Shown: positions 7,171 to 11,823 of the stretch, piece after piece | How the letters are laid out: every line of letters starts with the position of its first letter | Numbering within the stretch: position 1 is the first letter of the stretch | Assembly (NCBI GenBank): GCA_030606765.1 | Contig: JAUWFX010000040.1 | Span: 1-11,823 of the forward strand | Length of the DNA stretch: 11,823 nt | Direction: 5' to 3' | From: Dehalococcoidia bacterium | Lineage (GTDB): Bacteria > Chloroflexota > Dehalococcoidia > GIF9 > AB-539-J10 | Made by a program: the position numbers and the translations under genes | The notes under the pieces: model-generated | Database searches by the model: none | What the model saw: only the letters and a program-made list of their open reading frames with translations | Told to the model about the DNA's origin: nothing

Positions 7171-8285
7171 TATAAGACTTCCTTCCCATCCAGAAGAGCT
7201 ATACCATACTGAAGGGCACTTTCAGCAATGTCCTTCTCTTCTCCCTCCGAGTTCTCGATTTGCCCCTTCATTAGCTTAATAAATCTATTCCTAATCAACC
7301 GCTCTTCATCCTCTGTGATCTCTCCTGACTGTGGATGAGATTTATCCATAACACCAAGATGAAAAAATTTCTCCCCCAATTCGGTTTCTAATTCCTCAGG
7401 ATTTGCTATAAGTTCGGCATCGCGAAGCCCTTTAAGAGTGATTCTTCTTATCAGATTCTGATTTGCCCCATCGGAAATTCTCGCTTTTAGCGTCGCCAGT
7501 TCTTGTATTTCACTCATGTCTATCTCTACTTCGTCATAGTCACGGAGCCCAAGCTTTTTGGGTTCAACCTTAACCTCGCCGCAGTCCAAAAGGCTAACTA
7601 AAAGCACAGCACCTCTTTCTCTTTGGTCAGGTATCCACTCCGGCGGGCCGGAATACCAGGCTGGAGGCTTCTCCAAACAGGCATAGACTCGGTGCCAGTG
7701 CCCCAGCGCCAGATAATCCATGCCACTGGCTTTAATTTCTTCAAGCTTGAAGACATGGTCATCCTCCGCTATCTTTTCTGGGATATAGAGCGACCCGTGA
7801 GCCATAGCGATATGAAACTTACTTGAGGTCGAACGCTTGAGCCCTTTCAATGGGCTTATGTAGGACCTATTACTCAGATTTGGCTTCCCATATACCGTTA
7901 AATCAAGGCCGGGATACTCCTTGGAGGATATATTTTCATCAGCAAAAATTTTTAGATTAGAGCATTTTTCTTCAAAGTCAACTTTTCTGTAAATTGACGA
8001 GGAATCAAGAGAATCATGCGTGCCGGGGATAAGGCAGACTGGAATATTATTTGACCCAAGCAAATTAAATTGCTCTATTACCAAATCTATATTTTTTTGC
8101 GGCTGCTGGTTAGCATTGAATAGGTCCCCGGCAATTAAAATGATATTCACCCTTTCATCTATTGCAGTGGCTATGACGTTCTTGAACGTAGTTCTCAATT
8201 GCTCTCGCTGGGAGTCGCTCTTATTTCCTAGACCCGAGAACTTCGCCCCGAGGTGAATATCAGCAGTGTGCAAAATTTTGAGCAT
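7170..8285 (-). CDS. SbcD/Mre11/YhaO-like metallophosphoesterase (DNA nuclease subunit)
   Basis: This is a 371-residue calcineurin-like phosphoesterase, presumably a Mn-dependent DNA exo/endonuclease working with the adjacent ATPase. The metal-site motifs occur in order: HTADIHLG (Asp9, His11), IAGDLFN (Asp54), PGTHD (87-91), AHGSLY (His163) and GHWH (195-198). The third motif is GTHD instead of the usual GNHD, so a metal-ligand asparagine appears replaced by threonine. The phosphoesterase domain fills about 1-230. The remaining 140 residues should hold the capping region and a charged C-terminal segment (EITEDEERLIRNRF) that may contact the ATPase coils. The ATG at 8285 has AAAGGGG about eight bases upstream. 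The stop overlaps the next ATG by one base. YhaO-like rather than classical SbcD is my reading, because of the partner's membrane hairpin. DNA repair, replication-fork processing or anti-phage roles are all possible. Confidence 0.88.
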   Translation of the reverse strand: MLKILHTADIHLGAKFSGLGNKSDSQREQLRTTFKNVIATAIDERVNIILIAGDLFNANQQPQKNIDLVIEQFNLLGSNNIPVCLIPGTHDSLDSSSIYRKVDFEEKCSNLKIFADENISSKEYPGLDLTVYGKPNLSNRSYISPLKGLKRSTSSKFHIAMAHGSLYIPEKIAEDDHVFKLEEIKASGMDYLALGHWHRVYACLEKPPAWYSGPPEWIPDQRERGAVLLVSLLDCGEVKVEPKKLGLRDYDEVEIDMSEIQELATLKARISDGANQNLIRRITLKGLRDAELIANPEELETELGEKFFHLGVMDKSHPQSGEITEDEERLIRNRFIKLMKGQIENSEGEEKDIAESALQYGIALLDGKEVL

Positions 8286-8336
8286 ACCAAATGCCCCTTT
8301 GCCAGGAGTGTTGTTAAAATCCTTAAATCGGCGTTC

Positions 8337-8368
8337 TCATTGAGATTGCTTCGCTCTGCTCGCAATGA
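8337..8368. repeat. Half-copy of a dispersed GCGAAGCAATCTC-type palindromic repeat
   Basis: The stretch is bounded by a perfect six-base inverted repeat, TCATTG (8337-8342) and CAATGA (8363-8368). Read on the minus strand, its 31 bases (8368-8338) match 11358-11388 at 27 positions. The shared core is GAAGCAATCTCA. It fills the gap between mgtC and the phosphoesterase gene. Related sequences are, from memory, multicopy in Chloroflexota and several other phyla. It may act as a short nonautonomous element or transcript hairpin; function is unknown. Confidence 0.7.
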
Positions 8369-8373
8369 TTTTC

Positions 8374-8787
8374 TTAGCCACGAATCTTGGGAATAAACAA
8401 AACACCTACGGTGACCACAGTTGCTATAACGGAGACCAAATACATTCCTGTCCCCGCAGCTAGACCTATGGCGGCAGTTATCCAGATAGTAGTAGCAGTG
8501 GTTAGTCCTGCCACTTCCTCCTCGCGTGCGCCGCGGAGAATAACGCCAGCGCCGATGAAACCAACCCCAACTACTACTCCAGCAGCAACTCGAGAGATAT
8601 CAACCGCTGCACCACCAAACCCGTATATAGATACCAAGGTGAAAAGGGCTGCTCCGGAGCTAACTAATATATGCGTGCGTAGCCCCGCTACCTTGCCTGC
8701 CCGTTCCCGCTGATAACCAATGCCTGCCCCCAAGGCAACAGCCAATAAAAACCTCAATATCATTTCTAGCCAGGGACTCAAATTCAT
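8374..8787 (-). CDS. MgtC/SapB family membrane protein
   Basis: This is a small polytopic protein of about 137 residues. Conserved MgtC family blocks are present: ALGAGIGYQRERAGKVAGLRTH in the first part, then RVAAGVVVGVGFIGAGVILR and VAGLTTATTIWITAAIGLAAG. Four to five hydrophobic helices are visible. It lacks the roughly 90-residue soluble C-terminal domain of Salmonella MgtC and is like the short SapB/YhiD form. Family members are linked to magnesium limitation, membrane potential or F-ATPase control, but the exact role here cannot be read. The start is uncertain. GTG at 8790 and ATG at 8787 both sit on or within two bases of a perfect GGAGGTGAT ribosome binding site, whereas the TTG at 8781 is eight bases from GGAGG, the best spacing. 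The gene lies between leuA and the nuclease pair. Confidence 0.88.
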   Translation of the reverse strand: MNLSPWLEMILRFLLAVALGAGIGYQRERAGKVAGLRTHILVSSGAALFTLVSIYGFGGAAVDISRVAAGVVVGVGFIGAGVILRGAREEEVAGLTTATTIWITAAIGLAAGTGMYLVSVIATVVTVGVLFIPKIRG

Positions 8788-8836
8788 CACCTCCGCGTTC
8801 AGAAGATCTCAGAGAGCTTAATTCCTGCCTTCAACA

Positions 8837-10357
8837 TTACTTACCCCCCTTTTTTGCCGTCAACAAACGATTTAGAGCATTCATGTATGCCTTGGCACTG
8901 GCAACAATGACATCAGTGGCAGCACCACGCCCGGTATAGGTTACACCCTTACTCTCTATACGTATCAAAACCTCCCCGATGGCATCAATCCCCTCGGTAA
9001 CCGATTTAACGGTGAACTCCGTGAGTTCATTAGGTATCCCAACTATGCGGTTGATAGCTTTATATACGGCATCCACAGGACCTGTACCCAAAGCAGCATC
9101 AGCCAAACTCTGCCCGTCTGGACCGATGAGCCTAACTGTGGCCGTAGGGATACTATGGTCACCGCAGGAAACTTCAACATGGTCAAGATGGTACACTTCG
9201 GTAACAGTGCGCAGTTCCTCGGCTATCAGAGATTCAATATCTCGGTCTGTGATTTCCTTTTTCTTATCTGCTAACTCTTTGAAGCCCTGAAAGGCGCGGT
9301 TTAAGTCTTCTTCGCTTAAAGTGTAGCCAAGCTCGGATAGTCTCTCCTTGAAGGCATGTCTACCACTCACCTTACTCAGCACCAAGGTACTCGAGGGTAT
9401 GCCCACCGATTTAGGGTCCATAATTTCGTAAGTGATAGACTTTTTGAGCACGCCATCTTGATGGATACCTGACTGATGGCGGAAAGCGTTTGCCCCAATG
9501 ATAGCTTTGTTAGGCTGGATGGAAAAACCAGTAAGCTCGCTAACTAAACGACTCGTTCGGTAAATTTGAGTCGTATCAATACTGGTGGTTAGATTGAAGA
9601 AATCCTGGCGAGTTTTTAAAGCCATGACAATTTCCTCCAGAGAAGCATTGCCAGCTCTCTCACCGATGCCGTTAATGGTACATTCAACCTGCCGTGCACC
9701 TACCCTTATTGCTTCGAGACTATTAGCCACAGCCAACCCGAGGTCATCATGACAATGCACGCTGATCACAGCCTTGTCGATATTAGGCACATTGTCCAGT
9801 ATGCCCCGGATTAAACTGCCAAATTCCTGAGGGGTAGCATAGCCCACAGTATCGGGGATGTTAACCGTGGTTGCTCCAGCGTTGATCACTGCTTCCAGAA
9901 TTTGATAGATATAAGCAGGATCAGCACGACTGGCATCCATCGGTGAGAACTCAACGTCGTCTAAATAACTCTTAGCTCGAGCCACCGTTTCCTGAGACAT
10001 CTTTAGAACCTCATCCCGACTCTTCCTAAGCTGGTGAGCTAGGTGAATGTCTGAAGCTGAAAGAAAAACATGAATCCGGGGATGCGCAGCGTCCTTAACC
10101 GCCTCCCAGGCTCTGTCTACGGCTTCAATATTGGCAAGGGTCAGAGCGCAAATTGTGGGACGCTTAAGCTCCTGGGCAATAAGCCGAACAGCCTCAAACT
10201 CTCCAACTGAGCTGGCAGGAAAACCAGGTTCAATAACATCAACGCCAAGTCTATCCAGTTGCCTGGCTATCCCCAGCTTCTCCTGGAGGTTCAAGCTCGC
10301 TCCCGCGGCTTGCTCACCATCTCGCAAAGTAGTGTCGAAAATGATGACCTTTTCCAT
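8837..10357 (-). CDS. leuA: 2-isopropylmalate synthase
   Basis: LeuA condenses acetyl-CoA with 2-oxoisovalerate, the first committed step of leucine synthesis. The protein has 506 residues, normal for the shorter bacterial LeuA. The catalytic barrel starts with [17 protein letters not shown] (Arg12, metal ligand Asp13). The metal-binding HCHDD is at 201-205 and [14 protein letters not shown] at 229-242. [14 protein letters not shown] follows in the linker region. The C-terminal regulatory domain, from about 390, includes the [14 protein letters not shown] motif and should mediate leucine feedback inhibition. The ATG at 10357 is chosen over a TTG at 10384 because AAGGAG stands six bases before it and [15 protein letters not shown] is the usual beginning. 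It is the first gene of the minus-strand series. No T-box motif or leucine-rich leader peptide was found upstream, so its transcriptional control is not visible. Confidence 0.95.
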   Translation of the reverse strand: MEKVIIFDTTLRDGEQAAGASLNLQEKLGIARQLDRLGVDVIEPGFPASSVGEFEAVRLIAQELKRPTICALTLANIEAVDRAWEAVKDAAHPRIHVFLSASDIHLAHQLRKSRDEVLKMSQETVARAKSYLDDVEFSPMDASRADPAYIYQILEAVINAGATTVNIPDTVGYATPQEFGSLIRGILDNVPNIDKAVISVHCHDDLGLAVANSLEAIRVGARQVECTINGIGERAGNASLEEIVMALKTRQDFFNLTTSIDTTQIYRTSRLVSELTGFSIQPNKAIIGANAFRHQSGIHQDGVLKKSITYEIMDPKSVGIPSSTLVLSKVSGRHAFKERLSELGYTLSEEDLNRAFQGFKELADKKKEITDRDIESLIAEELRTVTEVYHLDHVEVSCGDHSIPTATVRLIGPDGQSLADAALGTGPVDAVYKAINRIVGIPNELTEFTVKSVTEGIDAIGEVLIRIESKGVTYTGRGAATDVIVASAKAYMNALNRLLTAKKGGK

Positions 10358-10363
10358 GACTTT

Positions 10364-10369
10364 CTCCTT
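10364..10369 (-). promoter_or_regulatory. Ribosome binding site of leuA
   Basis: AAGGAG on the minus strand (10369-10364) stands six bases before the ATG at 10357. It decides that start over the longer TTG-initiated frame at 10384. Confidence 0.8.
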
Positions 10370-10588
10370 CAACAAAATGGGCAATCCCTGTTGCTTCTTC
10401 GGCAGATTTTATCCTGATTTCTGATTCCGCTTCTCCTTTCTTGAATCCAGATAAAGCATAAAGAATCACATAGTCCTCGAAGCCCTAGCCAAGGTATCCC
10501 TTTTCAGCTATGATACAGTAAATAACATCTGCACCAAAAAGGCCTGCTTGTGCCCGCACGACAGACAGGTGCTTGTAAGGAGACAACG

Positions 10589-10645
10589 ATGAATAGGATA
10601 AACGCCAAAGACAGATTTGTCAATGACGGTCAGGTGGAGACATAG
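10589..10645 (+). CDS. Putative 18-residue leader ORF upstream of pabA
   Basis: An ATG at 10589 is preceded by AAGGAG (10577-10582) at the ideal six-base spacing. It opens 18 codons (MNRINAKDRFVNDGQVET) closed by TAG at 10643-10645. The frame is the same as that of pabA, with no other stop between the TAG and the pabA ATG at 10712. The peptide has no run of Trp, Phe or Tyr that would suggest classical attenuation. It could be a translated leader, the head of a former longer protein broken by an amber codon, or chance. The site is better than any in front of pabA itself. It is a candidate only. Confidence 0.35.
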   Translation: MNRINAKDRFVNDGQVET

Positions 10646-10711
10646 TTTAGTGCTAAGAAATTCACCGCAATGGGAGGAGCAAGATATTCTATCATTGCAA
10701 CAAGCTTAAAA

Positions 10712-11302
10712 ATGGTACTGATAATAGATAACTATGATTCCTTTGTTTACAACCTAGCCCAATACCTGGGGGAACTGGGCTGGCAACCAGTGGTCTATCG
10801 TAATGACCAGATAACTTTAGCTCAAATCGAAGAGCTAGCCCCCAGCCATATTATTATCTCCCCAGGGCCTTGTACACCCTTAGAAGCAGGCATGTCTAAC
10901 GAGACAGTGCGACATTTCGGTGGGAAAATCCCCATACTGGGAGTATGTTTGGGGCATCAATGCATTGGCTACGTCTATGGGGGTAAAATTGGTCAGACCT
11001 TGCCAGTCCACGGCAAGACCTCCATTATCCACCACAATGGCAAAACTATCTATCAGGGCTTACCCAATCCTTTCCCAGCAACACGCTACCATTCCTTGAT
11101 TATCGAAACTGAGGGGCTTCCATCCTGTCTCGCAATCAGTGCCAAAACCGCTGAAGGCATAATAATGGGGGTGAGACACCGAGATTATGTAGTGGAGGGG
11201 GTCCAGTTTCACCCCGAATCCATCCTCACCGAAGTAGGACACGATATTTTGACCAACTTTCTTCGTTTTACCAGTCCAATTTGGGACGAAAGTAGTATTT
11301 AA
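10712..11302 (+). CDS. pabA: Glutamine amidotransferase subunit of aminodeoxychorismate/anthranilate synthase
   Basis: This class I glutamine amidotransferase releases ammonia from glutamine for a chorismate-using partner (PabB or TrpE). It has 196 residues from the ATG at 10712, the usual size. The N-terminus VLIIDNYDSFVYNLAQYLGE is diagnostic. The oxyanion strand is PGPCTP (51-56), the nucleophile is Cys79 in GVCLGHQ, and the His167/Glu169 pair lies in VQFHPES. HGKTS and TRYHSL also match. PGPCTP-x-EAG and RYHSLIIE favour PabA over TrpG, and the following aminotransferase of PabC type agrees; many such proteins serve both pathways. An in-frame ATG at 10670 would add 14 unconserved residues. 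Neither start has a well-spaced ribosome binding site, so coupling to the upstream tiny ORF is possible. The partner synthase gene is not in the window. Confidence 0.92.
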   Translation: MVLIIDNYDSFVYNLAQYLGELGWQPVVYRNDQITLAQIEELAPSHIIISPGPCTPLEAGMSNETVRHFGGKIPILGVCLGHQCIGYVYGGKIGQTLPVHGKTSIIHHNGKTIYQGLPNPFPATRYHSLIIETEGLPSCLAISAKTAEGIIMGVRHRDYVVEGVQFHPESILTEVGHDILTNFLRFTSPIWDESSI

Positions 11303-11356
11303 CCAACGTGAAGCAAAGTCATTGTGAGCCCTTATCTACTATTATCGCCGTCACCT

Positions 11357-11437
11357 GTCATTGCGAACAAAGTGAAGCAATCTCAGTGGCAGGGTATTCT
11401 TGGGGATTACTTCGGCACTTAGGGGTTTCGCAATGAC
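11357..11437. repeat. MITE-like palindromic element between pabA and pabC
   Basis: The outer ends form a perfect ten-base inverted repeat, GTCATTGCGA (11357-11366) and TCGCAATGAC (11428-11437). The inner arms AAGTGAAGCAATC and GATTACTTCGGCACTT pair imperfectly. The left arm is 27/31 identical to the copy at 8337-8368 read on the minus strand. A degenerate piece lies further left (GTGAAGCAA and GTCATTGTGAG, 11308-11328). The right end contains an ATG (11433) in frame with the downstream aminotransferase. The length and shape suggest a short nonautonomous mobile or REP-like element. Confidence 0.7.
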
Positions 11438-11453
11438 GAGCAGGGTTGAAATC

Positions 11454-11823
11454 ATGACAGAAATTATTTATCTCAACGGCCAACTTATCCCCCGCTCCAA
11501 GGCTAAGCTGTCTCCCTTCGACCATGGCTTCCTTTACGGATACGGGTTATTCGAGACCATGCGGGCTTACCAGGGGCATATCTTTCGCCTCGACCGTCAC
11601 CTCGCCCGCCTTCGCCGCTCTGCCCAGAGCCTCGGCCTGACACATAGCATCCTGCACGTAGTGGAGGGGAAGCAATCTCTGGAAACCGCCTGCATGGCAA
11701 CTCTGGAAGTTAATAAGCTCAAGGACGCCCGCCTGAGGCTCACTGTTTCGGCCGGAGAAGGCGACATGACGCCTGACTCCGGCACTTGTTCTAACCCCAC
11801 TGTCTTGGTCACCGCCCGAAACC
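11454..11823 (+). CDS. pabC: Class IV aminotransferase, 4-amino-4-deoxychorismate lyase (PabC) or branched-chain aminotransferase-like, N-terminal part
   Basis: The frame is open from the ATG at 11454 to the right edge, giving the first 123 residues of a protein normally about 270-290 long. The N-terminal domain of fold-type IV PLP enzymes is clear: IYLNGQLIPRSKAKLSPFDHG, then FLYGYGLFETMRAYQG and RLDRHLARLRRSAQSLGL. The PLP lysine would lie beyond the window, so activity cannot be judged. PabC, which splits aminodeoxychorismate to p-aminobenzoate and pyruvate, is favoured by the pabA neighbour. IlvE or D-amino acid aminotransferase remain possible. An in-frame ATG at 11433, inside the palindromic repeat, would add seven residues. 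The ribosome binding site is weak (AGGG). Base composition is much richer in GC than the rest of the window; 42 of the 60 bases at 11581-11640 are G or C. Confidence 0.85.
   Translation, partial: MTEIIYLNGQLIPRSKAKLSPFDHGFLYGYGLFETMRAYQGHIFRLDRHLARLRRSAQSLGLTHSILHVVEGKQSLETACMATLEVNKLKDARLRLTVSAGEGDMTPDSGTCSNPTVLVTARN

Larger units (their letters stand above)
10358..10669. other. Divergent intergenic region between leuA and pabA
   Basis: About 310 bases separate the leuA start from the first possible pabA start. The stretch holds the leuA ribosome binding site (10364-10369) and, on the plus strand, a tiny ORF with its own strong site (10577-10645). A plus-strand TATGAT at 10509-10514 and a minus-strand TATCAT at 10515-10510 are -10-like, but neither has a convincing -35. 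No T-box, attenuator hairpin with T-run, tRNA or recognised riboswitch is seen. Confidence 0.6.

Noticed and set aside
10314..10484. Stop-free minus-strand stretch of 56 codons upstream of and into leuA in another frame
   Set aside because: It looked protein-like, but it starts after an in-frame TAG, has no good start with a ribosome binding site, runs into leuA out of frame and matches nothing recognised.
10358..10500. T-box or leucine attenuator ahead of leuA
   Set aside because: No T-box consensus, no Leu-rich leader peptide and no terminator-type hairpin with a T-run were found.
10500..10710. Minus-strand frame with two CxxC pairs (CSHC, CLSC), like a zinc ribbon
   Set aside because: There is no start codon near its beginning, it overlaps the pabA upstream region, and the other frames look equally protein-like. 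Chance is the simplest reading.
11503..11812. Two minus-strand open frames antisense to pabC
   Set aside because: They are by-products of the high GC content; the sense frame has clear class IV aminotransferase motifs.

Overview
The window reads as the chromosome of a bacterium. The best guess is Chloroflexota, class Dehalococcoidia or close to it. This rests on the mix of leuA/leuB/cimA, a YhaO/YhaN-like nuclease pair, a short MgtC protein, a possible STT3-like gene at the left edge, and a dispersed palindrome of the GCGAAGCAATCTC type. The lineage is inferred from memory of gene content, not from a search. Clear Shine-Dalgarno sites and bacterial-type enzymes argue against an archaeon. No tRNA, rRNA, CRISPR array or transposase is seen.

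Left part (1-1591): a divergent promoter region separates the start of a minus-strand membrane protein (cut by the window edge) from a plus-strand pair, a rhomboid intramembrane protease and an alpha/beta hydrolase.

Middle (1677-10357): seven genes lie on the minus strand. In order of transcription they are leuA (2-isopropylmalate synthase), an MgtC/SapB membrane protein, an SbcD/YhaO-like metallophosphoesterase, an SbcC/YhaN-like ATPase, leuB (3-isopropylmalate dehydrogenase), cimA ((R)-citramalate synthase) and a small SAM methyltransferase. LeuA starts leucine synthesis. CimA starts the pyruvate (threonine-independent) route to isoleucine. LeuB serves both. The isomerase genes leuC and leuD, which often sit between leuA and leuB, are absent; the membrane-protein and nuclease genes are there instead. 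The nuclease ATPase is the most unusual protein: a transmembrane hairpin stands at the tip of its coiled coil, where Rad50/SbcC carries a zinc hook, and it has atypical Walker A, Walker B and H-loop regions.

Right part (10358-11823): a roughly 310-base divergent intergenic stretch contains a tiny ORF with an excellent ribosome binding site, in frame with the next gene. Then come pabA/trpG (glutamine amidotransferase, closer to PabA) and the start of a class IV aminotransferase (PabC or IlvE-like), probably for p-aminobenzoate and folate. A MITE-like palindrome lies between these two genes, and a related half-copy lies between mgtC and the nuclease genes.
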